DNA of 64,000 bases from Pseudalkalibacillus sp052246725 (GCA_052246725.1 JBQQCL010000021.1); one strand, 5' to 3'; positions 51,271-59,854 are shown, numbered from the stretch's first letter. Numbers and translations are program-made. Notes: generated by a model from the letters alone, not told the origin.

Positions 51271-52215
51271 ATGATTGAAATCGAAAAGCCAAGAATTGAA
51301 ACGGTAGAGCTCAGCGACGATGCAACTTACGGGAAATTTGTTGTTGAACCTCTAGAGCGTGGATACGGGATCACGTTGGGCAACTCCTTACGTCGTATTT
51401 TATTGTCTTCTCTTCCGGGAGCTGCGGCTACCTCTGTCCAAATAAACGGGGTATTGCACGAGTTTTCAACGATTGATGGTGTTGTAGAAGATGTGACAAC
51501 AGTCATTTTAAGCCTTAAAAAGCTTGCGTTGAAAATTTATTCTGAAGAAGAAAAGACCCTTGAAATTGATGTTCAAGGTGAAGGTGTCGTAACAGCTGCA
51601 GACATTACACATGATAGTGACGTTGAAGTTCTCAATCCAGATCTTCACATTGCTACATTGAATAAGGATGCGCATCTTCAAATGAAAATCACTGCGGTCC
51701 GTGGTAGAGGCTATGTACCAGCGGAAGGAAATAAGTCGGAAGAACAAGCAATTGGAGTCATTCCAATTGACTCGATCTTTACGCCTGTTACTCGCGTGAA
51801 CTACCAGGTAGAAAATACTCGTATCGGCCAAGTTACAAACTATGACAAACTAACCCTCGATGTCTGGACAGATGGCAGTATCCGACCTGAAGAAGCTGTT
51901 TCACTTGGAGCGAAGATTGTTACGGAACACCTTAATATCTTCGTAGGTTTGACCGACCAAGCACAAAAAGCTGAAATCATGGTTGAAAAAGAAGAAGATC
52001 AGAAGGAAAAAGTACTCGAGATGACGATCGAAGAACTTGATCTTTCCGTTCGTTCTTACAACTGCTTGAAACGTGCAGGCATCAATACCGTACAAGAGCT
52101 CACTCAGAAGTCTGAAGAGGACATGATGAAAGTTCGAAATCTCGGTAAGAAGTCATTGGAAGAAGTCCAGGAGAAGCTTGAAGAACTTGGGCTTGGCTTA
52201 CGTAATGAAGAATAG
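51271..52215 (+). CDS. rpoA: RpoA, RNA polymerase alpha subunit
   Basis: A 314-residue alpha subunit. The N-terminal dimerisation domain contains GYGITLGNSLRRILLSSLPG. A flexible linker runs through about 225-245. The C-terminal DNA-binding domain has LDLSVRSYNCLKRAGINTVQ and RNLGKKSLEEVQEKL. RBS AAGGAGGG. It is the assembly platform for RpoB and RpoC. Confidence 0.98.
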   Translation: MIEIEKPRIETVELSDDATYGKFVVEPLERGYGITLGNSLRRILLSSLPGAAATSVQINGVLHEFSTIDGVVEDVTTVILSLKKLALKIYSEEEKTLEIDVQGEGVVTAADITHDSDVEVLNPDLHIATLNKDAHLQMKITAVRGRGYVPAEGNKSEEQAIGVIPIDSIFTPVTRVNYQVENTRIGQVTNYDKLTLDVWTDGSIRPEEAVSLGAKIVTEHLNIFVGLTDQAQKAEIMVEKEEDQKEKVLEMTIEELDLSVRSYNCLKRAGINTVQELTQKSEEDMMKVRNLGKKSLEEVQEKLEELGLGLRNEE

Positions 52216-52261
52216 CAACGTTACAGATATAAAGAAATAACAAAAGAAGGAGGGACCTCTC

Positions 52262-52624
52262 ATGGCTTATCAAAAGTTAGGTCGTGTATCATCTGCACGA
52301 AAAGCTTTACTCCGTGATTTAACAACAGATCTAATCATCAACGAGCGCATCGAAACTACAGAAGCGAAAGCGAAAGAGCTTCGTTCAGTCGTTGAAAAGA
52401 TGATTACACTTGGCAAACGTGGTGACCTTCATGCTCGCCGTCAAGCTGCTTCATTCGTACGTAATGAAGTTGCGAACGAAGAGTCTGGAGAAGGAGCAGT
52501 ACAGAAGCTTTTCTCTGACATCGCTTCTCGCTACGAAGATCGCCAGGGTGGATACACTCGCATTCAGAAGATTGGTCCTCGCCGCGGCGATGGTGCACCA
52601 ATGGTTATTATTGAGCTTGTTTAA
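52262..52624 (+). CDS. rplQ: 50S ribosomal protein L17
   Basis: A 120-residue protein, YQKLGRVSSARKALLRDLTT at the N-terminus and RYEDRQGGYTRIQKIGPRRG near the end. It closes the alpha operon, 46 bp after rpoA, and is followed by a terminator. Confidence 0.98.
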   Translation: MAYQKLGRVSSARKALLRDLTTDLIINERIETTEAKAKELRSVVEKMITLGKRGDLHARRQAASFVRNEVANEESGEGAVQKLFSDIASRYEDRQGGYTRIQKIGPRRGDGAPMVIIELV

Positions 52625-52656
52625 TCGACAATAGATTAATGTGCAATAACATCGAC

Positions 52657-52709
52657 GAAAAGGGCGGGACAGAATCTAAAGCAGATACTGATTCTATGCC
52701 CTTTTTTTC
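52657..52709 (+). terminator. Intrinsic terminator after rplQ
   Basis: GAAAAGGGC and GCCCTTTTTTTC form the outer stem, with an inner AGAATC/GATTCT stem, followed by a T-run. It ends the S10-spc-alpha cluster. Confidence 0.85.
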
Positions 52710-52754
52710 GTACGTTCAAAAGTTTATTTTAAATAATGGCTGTATTCGCAAACT

Positions 52755-53185
52755 TTGTTGCTCTTGCACTTAAAGAAAGTATTAAATACTTTCTTCAGTA
52801 TAAGGGCAGCTAAGGCTCGACCTACAAAAGGCTTGGTCTCGCCAAGTTTTCTTTAAAAGTCGTTGATTTCCGCTCCAGGATGCTCGCTTTCCGCGAGGCG
52901 GCGGTGAGCCCACTCGTCGCCTTGCTACCTCAGGAGTCTCCTTTTCAAGGAAGCATTTGTGCTCCTGCGTCTACAAGAAAGTCCTGTCGAAGCGAGCTTC
53001 CTCGTCGCATGCCTTGCGAGGAGATTATTCAGGTAGTAGGCACGCTGATCCCGCAGGACAAGGAAAGCTTCGGAAGCGTTACATCGCACGAAGAAAATGC
53101 GATTTTCATTTTCGAGGAGTCTAGCACCTTGCTCTCCAATCAACTTGCACAAGGTGATTTTTTAAAAATGACTAAAAAGCAACAA
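52755..53185 (+). repeat. Large dispersed repeat, copy 1 (interrupted)
   Basis: Outer inverted ends TTGTTGCTCTT (52755-52765) and AAAAAGCAACAA (53174-53185) enclose an inner pair GTTGATT (52862-52868) and AATCAAC (53138-53144). The inner part has TTTCCGCTCCAGGATGCTCG and is nearly identical to 59516-59854. This is a Bacillaceae-type dispersed palindrome-rich repeat that is often mis-annotated as small proteins. Copy 1 is interrupted by an 89-bp CTTGGC element at 52767-52855. It lies in the 1031-bp gap between rplQ and ecfA1. Confidence 0.85.
52767..52855 (-). mobile_element. CTTGGC hairpin element inserted in the large repeat
   Basis: The 89 bp are absent from the sister copy of the large repeat, where GTTGCTCTTG joins AAAGTCGTTG directly. 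The insert ends in inverted repeats TTAAAGAAA and TTTCTTTAA. On the minus strand it shows AACTTGGCGAGACCAAGCC, then GCCCTTATACT and the stem AAGAAAGTAT/ATACTTTCTT. It has no coding capacity, so it behaves like a MITE. Confidence 0.75.
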
Positions 53186-53320
53186 TCTTTTAGAAAAAGC
53201 CTAAATAATAGATTTAGTTGAGCAGAGCTGGATAAGGGACGATCCAAAACGTATAATGGATGTGGATTTATTCGAAATTCACTCCCTTTCCGCAGGCGGT
53301 CTGTAATCCTCGTCAACCGT

Positions 53321-53505
53321 TAACGGACACAGGAGACCTTATTTGGCCAAAACAACAAGGTATTACAAAGCTAACGGACACCAGGGACCTTATTTTGCAA
53401 GTTTCATCGAAAATCAGCTGCTTTTTTCACAAATAACGGTTGTGGTGTCCGTTAAAAATTCAGAAACATCGATTTTGCCACAAATAACGGCTCTGGTGTC
53501 CGTTA
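53321..53505 (-). repeat. TAACGGACA composite array C (complete, four units)
   Basis: Forward units start at 53321 and 53372; inverted units end at 53454 and 53505. It is exactly symmetrical about 53413, spacing 51-82-51. By subtype order it is the reverse complement of arrays A and B. It lies about 150 bp upstream of ecfA1. The remaining gap (53186-53320 and 53506-53655) shows no gene or clear promoter. Confidence 0.9.
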
Positions 53506-53655
53506 ACTGAAACTTGAGTGCATCTAACTCATTTTTCCGGCAAGAGTGTCATGAATTTCGCTCAATCAAACTCTACCCAAATCAACATTAGTATTTAACA
53601 AAGTCATTTATTAATAAAAATGGGGCAGCCCTGCAGTGTAGAGGAGGGGACGGAA

Positions 53656-54495
53656 ATGAAGGAATTGATCGAAGTAAACGATGTATCATTTCGCTATGAA
53701 ACCGACGGTCCATATCGATTATCTAATGTGAAATTGACTGTTCCCAAGGGCGAATGGCTTTCGATCGTCGGGCATAATGGCTCAGGGAAATCGACGCTTG
53801 CGAAGCTCTTGAATGGACTGTTGCTTCCGGATGAAGGGACCGTCATTGTCGGAGGGAAGAGGACTGATAACGAAGAAAACCTTTGGGAAATCAGGAAACA
53901 GGTAGGAATGGTTTTTCAAAATCCAGATAACCAGTTTGTCGGGACGACCGTTAAAGATGATGTCGCATTCGGGCTCGAGAATAACGGTGTACCGCGTGAA
54001 GAAATGATTGTTCGGATTTCTGAGTCGTTGGCACGGGTACAGATGAACGAGTATGAAAATCAGGAGCCTCACCAGCTATCAGGAGGACAAAAGCAAAGAG
54101 TGGCGATTGCAGGGGTTTTAGCACAAAGACCTGATGTCATCGTCCTGGATGAAGCTACGAGCATGCTTGATCCACAAGGACGGCAAGAGGTATTAGCAAC
54201 AATCCGTGAATTGAATGAAAAGGATGGCATCACTGTGTTGTCCATTACCCATGATTTAGAAGAGGCAATTAAAGCAGACCGGATCGTTGTGATGAAGCAA
54301 GGGGAAGTGGTGGCATCTGGATCACCGAAAGACGTTTTCCAAAATACCGGGTTATTGTTAGATGCTGGACTAGAATTACCTTTTTCATTGAACATCCAAC
54401 AGAAGTTGAAGGAAAAAGGGATAAACTTACCTGCGCCGACTTTAACACAAACAGAATTGGTGGATGCATTATGGAACTATCGACAAAACAGCTAG
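53656..54495 (+). CDS. ecfA1: EcfA1, ECF transporter ATPase subunit
   Basis: A 279-residue ABC ATPase of the energy-coupling factor module that powers vitamin and metal uptake with exchangeable S subunits. It has Walker A GHNGSGKST (about 38-46), the Q-loop FQNPDNQFVG, signature LSGGQKQRVAIAG, Walker B VIVLDEATSMLDP and the switch His in SITHD. The ATG at 53656 follows GAGGAGGGGA; the in-frame ATG at 53620 adds 12 residues without conservation. It overlaps ecfA2 by 25 bases. Confidence 0.95.
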   Translation: MKELIEVNDVSFRYETDGPYRLSNVKLTVPKGEWLSIVGHNGSGKSTLAKLLNGLLLPDEGTVIVGGKRTDNEENLWEIRKQVGMVFQNPDNQFVGTTVKDDVAFGLENNGVPREEMIVRISESLARVQMNEYENQEPHQLSGGQKQRVAIAGVLAQRPDVIVLDEATSMLDPQGRQEVLATIRELNEKDGITVLSITHDLEEAIKADRIVVMKQGEVVASGSPKDVFQNTGLLLDAGLELPFSLNIQQKLKEKGINLPAPTLTQTELVDALWNYRQNS

Positions 54496-55336
54496 CGCAC
54501 ATCTATAGCAAGGGAACGCCGAAGGAACGTCGTGCAGTGTATGATGTATCAATCGATGTACCGCCTGGGAGCTTTTATGCGATCATCGGTCATACCGGTT
54601 CAGGAAAATCGACATTGATTCAGCATTTGAACGGACTTTTGAAACCAACTTCGGGTTCTGTTGCGATTGGTGATACAACGATCCGTCCGAATGAAAAAGG
54701 GAAAAGGCTCAAGGAAGTCCGGAAGCACGTCGGCATGGTATTCCAGTATCCTGAACATCAATTGTTTGAAGAAACAATCGAGAAAGACATTTGTTTCGGA
54801 CCTCGCAACTTTGGTGTAAGTGAGGTTGAAGCAAAACGTAGGGCGAAGGAATCGCTTGTCACAGTCGGTCTTGGAGATGAGTACTTGCAACGGTCACCTT
54901 TTGAGTTGAGCGGTGGGCAAATGCGCCGTGTAGCCTTGCAGGCGTTTTAGCGATGAAGCCTGATGTCCTGATCCTTGATGAACCGACTGCGGGTCTCGAT
55001 CCAAGCGGACAGCGTGAAATGATGGACTTGTTCCTGTCATTGCAACGGGAACACAACATTACAATCATTTTAGTGACGCATAGCATGGAAGATGCTGCAC
55101 GTTACGCTGACAAGATCATGGTCATGTCTGGTGGAACCGTCTATATGGAAGGGACTGCTGCAGAAATTTTCAGGCAGGAAGACAAGCTTCAAGCTGTAGG
55201 ATTGGACATCCCCGAATCTACACGTTTTCTCAAATCGGTCCAAGAACGTTTCGGAATTTCTATTGAAGCGGGCTTTACAGAAGAGGCAGTCGTAGAAATC
55301 ATTGAGCAGACGATGAAGGCGGGGAATCTCCAATGA
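54471..55336 (+). pseudogene. ecfA2: EcfA2, ECF transporter ATPase subunit, frameshifted
   Basis: The gene is complete in content but split. 54471-54950 encodes Walker A GHTGSGKST, the Q-loop FQYPEHQLFEE and the signature LSGGQMRRVA, then stops at TAG 54948. The continuation with Walker B (VLILDEPTAGLDP), VTHSM and the C-terminus is in the frame of 54938 onward. One base is missing near 54934-54937; adding one base restores RRVA-x-AGVLAMKPDVLILDE. It is either a real inactivating deletion or a sequencing error. EcfA1 and EcfA2 form a heterodimer, so loss would disable the shared module. It overlaps ecfT by four bases. Confidence 0.9.
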
Positions 55337-56130
55337 TGGAAAATGTCATAATCGGTCAATACATCCCTGGAAATTCACCGATCCATCGTATGGATCCGCG
55401 CGCTAAGCTGGTGGCTGTTTTCATCTATGTCATCATCGTCTTTCTCGCAAACAACTGGGCAAGCTATGCTTTTCTCGGTATCTTCACGATTGCGACAGCT
55501 CTTTTATCAAGAGTGCCGATCTCCTTTATCATCAAAGGGTTGAAGCCGATTCTTTGGATCATCCTATTTACGATGATCTTGCACCTGTTCATGACGAAGG
55601 AAGGTCCGGTGTTAGTGGATTTCGGTTGGACAGCGATTCACGAAGGTGGTGTCGTTCAAGGGGTATTCATTGCTTTACGGCTCTTATTCCTTATTCTTTT
55701 AACATCTTTATTGACCCTTACAACTACACCGATTGATATTACGGATGGAATTGAAAGTCTGCTGGATCCATTGAAAAAAGTGAAGTTCCCTGTCCATGAA
55801 TTCGCGTTGATGATGTCGATTTCCTTGCGTTTCATTCCGACTCTTTTACAAGAGACAGAAAAAATCATGAAGGCACAATCGGCGAGAGGTGCAGAGTTTT
55901 CGAGCGGTCCGATCAAAGAACGGATCAAGGCATTCGTTCCATTGCTCGTTCCACTATTCATCAGTGCTTTTAAAAGAGCTGAGGACCTTGCGCTTGCGAT
56001 GGAAGCCAGAGGTTACCGGGGCGGTGAAGGCAGGACGAAGCTTAGAATATTGAAATGGCAAGTGATTGATACGCTGGCACTTTCTATGGTGGCTGTATTG
56101 ATCATCGTATTATTTTTACTAAGATCTTAG
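55333..56130 (+). CDS. ecfT: EcfT, ECF transporter transmembrane coupling subunit
   Basis: A 265-residue membrane protein linking the ATPases to S components. It has about five to six hydrophobic helices. The two cytoplasmic coupling-helix signatures are AQSARGAEF and AMEARGYRGGEGRT, matching the ARG motifs of EcfT proteins. It overlaps ecfA2 (ATGA) and is intact although ecfA2 is broken. Confidence 0.95.
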   Translation: MMENVIIGQYIPGNSPIHRMDPRAKLVAVFIYVIIVFLANNWASYAFLGIFTIATALLSRVPISFIIKGLKPILWIILFTMILHLFMTKEGPVLVDFGWTAIHEGGVVQGVFIALRLLFLILLTSLLTLTTTPIDITDGIESLLDPLKKVKFPVHEFALMMSISLRFIPTLLQETEKIMKAQSARGAEFSSGPIKERIKAFVPLLVPLFISAFKRAEDLALAMEARGYRGGEGRTKLRILKWQVIDTLALSMVAVLIIVLFLLRS

Positions 56131-56142
56131 AGGGTGGCCTTT

Positions 56143-56892
56143 TTGAAACGGATAAGCGGAATAGTGAGTTATGATGGTACAGGTTTTTCGGGATATCAGA
56201 TCCAACCAGACCTGAGAACGGTTCAGGGAACAATCGAACAGGTTCTCCAACGAATGCATAAAGGAGATTTTGTCAGGACGACTGCTTCAGGCCGGACTGA
56301 TGCAGGTGTTCATGGGGTCGGTCAGGTGATTCATTTTGATACAACGCTTCATATCGAACCATCCGCCTGGAAACGAGCGTTGAATACGCTCCTTCCCGCT
56401 GATATCCGCATCCAGTCAATAACCGAAGAGGATCCTGATTTTCATGCTCGTTATGATGTATCAGCAAAAGAATACCGTTATCGAATATTAAGGAAGTTTG
56501 ATGAGGATGTTTTCAGAAGGAACTACACCTATCATTTTCCGTATGAGCTTGACGTGTTGAGTATGCGGACTGCCGCGGAGCTTTTGATTGGAGAGCATGA
56601 TTTCACGTCGTTCTGTTCAGCGAAAACGGAAGTGATGGAGCGGATTCGTATTATTACGAAGCTGGAGATTGAAGAAGCAGGCGATGAGCTGGTCATAAGC
56701 ATTGAAGGAAACGGCTTTCTATACAATATGGTGCGGATCATCGTAGGCACATTGTTGGAGGTTGGAACCGGCAAGCGAGAGGCGACCGACATCCCGAGCA
56801 TGCTGGAAAAGAAGGATCGGGATGCTGCTGGAAAAACAGCGCCGGCCCACGGATTGTATCTTTGGAAGGTAAACTATAAAAAACATTGTTGA
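56143..56892 (+). CDS. truA: TruA, tRNA pseudouridine(38-40) synthase
   Basis: A 249-residue enzyme isomerising uridines in the anticodon arm. The catalytic aspartate is in ASGRTDAGVHG near residue 50. Other motifs are YDVSAKEYRYRI, HDFTSFCSA and the C-terminal GNGFLYNMVRIIVGTLLEVG. I chose TTG 56143, six bases after AGGGTGG; a GTG at 56134 lies inside that RBS. It is the last gene of the ecf unit, before the rplM promoter. Confidence 0.94.
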   Translation: MKRISGIVSYDGTGFSGYQIQPDLRTVQGTIEQVLQRMHKGDFVRTTASGRTDAGVHGVGQVIHFDTTLHIEPSAWKRALNTLLPADIRIQSITEEDPDFHARYDVSAKEYRYRILRKFDEDVFRRNYTYHFPYELDVLSMRTAAELLIGEHDFTSFCSAKTEVMERIRIITKLEIEEAGDELVISIEGNGFLYNMVRIIVGTLLEVGTGKREATDIPSMLEKKDRDAAGKTAPAHGLYLWKVNYKKHC

Positions 56893-56918
56893 ATAGGCTA
56901 AAAAACGGGCTGACACAC

Positions 56919-56947
56919 TTGACATCGTTGTCTAATTATTATAAGAT
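56919..56947 (+). promoter_or_regulatory. SigA promoter of rplM-rpsI
   Basis: TTGACA (56919-56924), 17-base spacer, TAAGAT (56942-56947), starting 27 bases after truA. Confidence 0.82.
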
Positions 56948-56949
56948 AT

Positions 56950-57050
56950 TCTTTGGTATTTCTGAAATCCACTAGCCCCGGATGAGGAAATCGTCGAATG
57001 GAAAAAACGAATCGTATTGAAAATAGATTTGTAAGTGAATGAATCAGGAG
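56950..57050 (+). promoter_or_regulatory. Possible L13 leader RNA
   Basis: The transcribed leader of about 100 nt before rplM has the segment GCCCCGGATGAGGAAATCGT and occupies the place of the known Firmicute L13 autoregulatory leader. I recognise position and rough content only; I have not verified the fold. Confidence 0.35.
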
Positions 57051-57059
57051 GGAAATAAA

Positions 57060-57494
57060 TTGCGTACCTATATGGCAAAGCCAAAAGAAATTGATCGTAA
57101 ATGGTATGTGGTAGACGCTGCAGGTAAAACTCTTGGACGTCTTTCAAGTGAAGTTGCATCTGTTCTACGCGGTAAGCACAAGCCGACTTACACACCACAT
57201 GTTGACACTGGTGATCACGTAATTATCTTAAATGCAAGCAAGATCGAATTGACTGGGAAGAAAATGTCTGACAAGCTTTACCACCGTCACACTGGACACC
57301 CAGGTGGTCTTAGAACGAGAACGGCACAGGAAATGCGTGACACGCGTCCTGAAAAAATGCTTGAACTTGCAATCAAAGGCATGCTTCCTAAGAACAGCCT
57401 TGGTCGTAAGATGGCGAAAAAGCTTCATGTGTATGCTGGGAACGAACATCCACATCAAGCACAAAATCCTGAAAACTACGAACTTCGCGGATAA
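57060..57494 (+). CDS. rplM: 50S ribosomal protein L13
   Basis: A 144-residue early-assembly protein with KWYVVDAAGKTLGRLSSEVA and YHRHTGHPGGLRTRTAQEM. The start is TTG (57060), seven bases after AGGAGGGA; an in-frame ATG at 57039 lies before the RBS. It is paired with rpsI as in nearly all bacteria. Confidence 0.96.
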   Translation: MRTYMAKPKEIDRKWYVVDAAGKTLGRLSSEVASVLRGKHKPTYTPHVDTGDHVIILNASKIELTGKKMSDKLYHRHTGHPGGLRTRTAQEMRDTRPEKMLELAIKGMLPKNSLGRKMAKKLHVYAGNEHPHQAQNPENYELRG

Positions 57495-57513
57495 ATAATA
57501 AGGAGGGTTTAAC

Positions 57514-57906
57514 TTGGCTCAAGTACAATATTACGGAACCGGCCGTCGTAAGCACTCTGTTGCTCGTGTACGTCTTGTACCTGGTGATGGACGCTTCATC
57601 GTAAACGGTCGCGACCTTGACGAATTTTTCGGACTTGAAACATTGAAAGTTATCGCTAAACAACCATTAGTTTTAACAGAAACAGAAGGAAAGTACGATG
57701 TACTTGTAAACGTTGATGGTGGAGGATACACTGGTCAAGCTGGTGCAATCCGTCATGGTGTTGCTCGTGCACTTCTAGAAGTAGATCCAGAATTGCGTTC
57801 TACTCTTAAGAGTGCAGGATTCCTTACTAGAGACGCACGTATGAAAGAGCGTAAGAAGTACGGACTCAAAGGCGCTCGTCGTGCACCACAATTCTCAAAG
57901 CGTTAA
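57514..57906 (+). CDS. rpsI: 30S ribosomal protein S9
   Basis: A 130-residue protein whose C-terminal tail (GARRAPQFSKR) reaches the P-site tRNA. It begins with QVQYYGTGRRKHSVARVRLV. The start is TTG (57514) after AAGGAGGGT. The terminator at 57925 follows. Confidence 0.98.
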   Translation: MAQVQYYGTGRRKHSVARVRLVPGDGRFIVNGRDLDEFFGLETLKVIAKQPLVLTETEGKYDVLVNVDGGGYTGQAGAIRHGVARALLEVDPELRSTLKSAGFLTRDARMKERKKYGLKGARRAPQFSKR

Positions 57907-57924
57907 TCAAATACCGCTTATACA

Positions 57925-57954
57925 AAGCTCTGGCCAATGCGCCAGAGCTTTTTT
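57925..57954 (+). terminator. Intrinsic terminator after rpsI
   Basis: AAGCTCTGG pairs perfectly with CCAGAGCTT around an 8-base loop, followed by T5-6. Confidence 0.92.
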
Positions 57955-57970
57955 GTGCGCTTTTTTTGGT

Positions 57971-58128
57971 GGTGCCTGGCACGACAATTTCACCCTTGTG
58001 CCCCAACGGTTTTGAGATGGTGCCAGGCACCATCTCGCATCCCTTGTGGGAGAAGGAGTCTGAATCGGTGCCAGGTACACTTAACAAACCTTTGCGTAAC
58101 AACTGATAGAAAAGTGTATCTGGCACGG
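57971..58128 (+). repeat. GGTGCCAGGCACC repeat cluster
   Basis: Four copies of the motif: GGTGCCTGGCAC (57971-57982); a perfect palindrome of 11-bp arms, GAGATGGTGCC/GGCACCATCTC (58014-58036); and an inverted pair CGGTGCCAGGTACACT (58066-58081) with AGTGTATCTGGCACGG (58113-58128). This palindrome family is common in Firmicute gaps and is of unknown function. The rest of the 337-bp gap before the next gene shows nothing else. Confidence 0.8.
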
Positions 58129-58243
58129 CTTCCTTTTTAGCTTTGCGTAATTTGGGTGTGGTATACATACTGTCTTTTACCAAAGTTCCCATGGTATGAA
58201 TCGTTTTTGCGGTCGAACACTAATGGGAAAGGAGGCGAAACCA

Positions 58244-58681
58244 ATGAATGTAATCACCACCTTTAGAGACAGACAATACAAAAAACGAATTACATTTGAA
58301 CGAAAAGTATTACGTGAACTTTCCCTGAACGGAATTAAAACCGAATTCCAAAGGTTATTCTTCCCGTTTTTACAATATAGTTTATTGTTCCAAGATGAGA
58401 TCCAGGATACATGTATTGATATAGCAATTGAAGCGTATTTATTAGGGGCTGAATACAGTAAGTTCGGCTATCACGGTGAATCGCTTGACAGCATCAAAGA
58501 GCGCAGTGCAGCTTCTGAGAAGCGTCTGTATGACACACTATTCGAATACTGGCAATTCTGGAGCTATACCCCTGATCATGTTCTCGAATCCCTTCACATG
58601 TGCTGTGACGCTTTCGTCCAGCGATGGTGGAGAGAAGGATACGAAAACGGACAGCGGCGATATCGTATGCGGCTTCACTAA
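58244..58681 (+). CDS. DUF2521 family protein (YbaK-like), uncharacterised
   Basis: A 145-residue helical, soluble protein with aromatic and acidic stretches. It has CIDIAIEAYLLGAEYSKFGY and YGES-like GYHGESLDSI, followed by a C-terminal RWWREGYENGQ. It matches YbaK, found at the same place before cwlD in B. subtilis; function is unknown. The ATG at 58244 follows AAAGGAGGCG; longer in-frame starts (58196) precede this RBS. Confidence 0.85.
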   Translation: MNVITTFRDRQYKKRITFERKVLRELSLNGIKTEFQRLFFPFLQYSLLFQDEIQDTCIDIAIEAYLLGAEYSKFGYHGESLDSIKERSAASEKRLYDTLFEYWQFWSYTPDHVLESLHMCCDAFVQRWWREGYENGQRRYRMRLH

Positions 58682-58748
58682 TCTGAAATGGTATATTTCC
58701 TCCACTTGTCCCATACATATATACAAGTAGTGGGATGCGGGAGGGAAT

Positions 58749-59474
58749 ATGGTGAAGCGGAAAAAATGGCTTATATGGGGTCTGACTGGTTTTTGTGCTG
58801 CACTTTTATTATATGTTATCCAACAACAATTACATTCGAACGATTCCTGGTCTACTTGGAGTCTTCCATTAACAGGAAAAATCATCGTACTGGATGCCGG
58901 TCATGGGGGAGTCGATGGTGGTGCAATTGGAAAAGGAGATGTCCAGGAAAAGGATATCGCCTTGAAAATTTCCTTAAAGCTCCGTGACTACCTCCAACAA
59001 GCCGGAGCACTTGTAATCATGACGCGAGAAACAGACAGGGATCTGGCAAGCGATGGCACGAAACGGATCCGGAATCGTAAAACGGAAGATTTGTTAAAAA
59101 GAACTGAAATTGTAAACACATCTGATGCTGATATGTTCGTCAGTATTCATCTCAATGCCATTCCTTCATCTCGATGGTATGGTGCTCAAGTTTTTTACAA
59201 CCCTGCAATAGACGAAAATGAAAAATTAGCAAAACTGATCCAGGAACAAATCCGCTCTAATTTGGAGAACACGACACGTAAAGCGAAGCCGATCAGTACT
59301 GTTTATATGATCCGTAAAGCTGAAATACCCGGTTCACTGGTTGAAGTAGGCTTCTTGTCCAATCCGAATGAGCGGGAGCTGCTAAAATCGAAACTTTATC
59401 AGACGAAGCTCGCTGCATCAATTTACCAGGGGATTTTACGGTATTATGCTAACGAACCTGCTCCAAGTGATTAA
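58749..59474 (+). CDS. cwlD: CwlD, spore cortex N-acetylmuramoyl-L-alanine amidase
   Basis: A 241-residue Amidase_3 zinc enzyme with an N-terminal signal anchor (WLIWGLTGFCAALLLYVI, 7-24). Zinc ligands are His in DAGHGGVDGG, Glu in VQEKDIAL and His in SIHLNA; the catalytic Glu is in LVEVGFLSN. With PdaA it produces muramic-delta-lactam in the cortex, needed for germination. The RBS is GGGAGGGAA. It is expected to be made during sporulation; I did not identify its sigma factor sites. Confidence 0.95.
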   Translation: MVKRKKWLIWGLTGFCAALLLYVIQQQLHSNDSWSTWSLPLTGKIIVLDAGHGGVDGGAIGKGDVQEKDIALKISLKLRDYLQQAGALVIMTRETDRDLASDGTKRIRNRKTEDLLKRTEIVNTSDADMFVSIHLNAIPSSRWYGAQVFYNPAIDENEKLAKLIQEQIRSNLENTTRKAKPISTVYMIRKAEIPGSLVEVGFLSNPNERELLKSKLYQTKLAASIYQGILRYYANEPAPSD

Positions 59475-59515
59475 TGGATCAGGTTTTTCTTTTTTAAAAG
59501 CTGTTTGCGCAAACT

Positions 59516-59854
59516 TTGTTGCTCTTGAAAGTCGTTGATTTCCGCTTCAGGATGCTCGCTTTCCGCGGGGCGTGCGGTGAGCCTACTCGTCGCCTAGCGA
59601 TCTCAGGCGTCTCCTTTTCAAGGAAGTTGCTCCTGCGTCTACAAGAAAGTCCTGTCGAAGCGAGCTTCCTCTTCGCATGCCTTGCGAGGAGATTATTCAG
59701 GAAGTAGGCACGCTGATCCCGCAGGCCAAGGAAAGCTTCGGAAGCGTTACATCGCACGAAGAAAATGCGATTTTCATTTTCGAGGAGTCTCGCGCCTTGC
59801 TCTCCAATCAACTTGCATAAGGTGATTTTTTAAAAATAACTCAAAAAGCAACAA
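59516..59854 (+). repeat. Large dispersed repeat, copy 2 (uninterrupted)
   Basis: Outer inverted ends TTGTTGCTCTT and AAAAAGCAACAA enclose inner ends GTTGATT (59534-59540) and AATCAAC (59806-59812). It is nearly identical to 52755-53185 apart from the 89-bp insert there. It lies in the 571-bp cwlD-salA gap. Downstream, 59913-59960 repeats the stretch ATTATTTAAAAGCTCCTACA found at about 1170-1189. Confidence 0.88.

Noticed and set aside
52880..53221. A 113-codon frame starting with RBS-free sequence
   Set aside because: It is inside the large dispersed repeat. The matching frame in the other copy is on the opposite strand (59494-59811), so these are repeat artefacts.
54930..54955. Programmed -1 ribosomal frameshift in ecfA2
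   Set aside because: No X-XXY-YYZ slippery site and no clear downstream pseudoknot; family members are read in one frame. A deletion or sequencing error is simpler.
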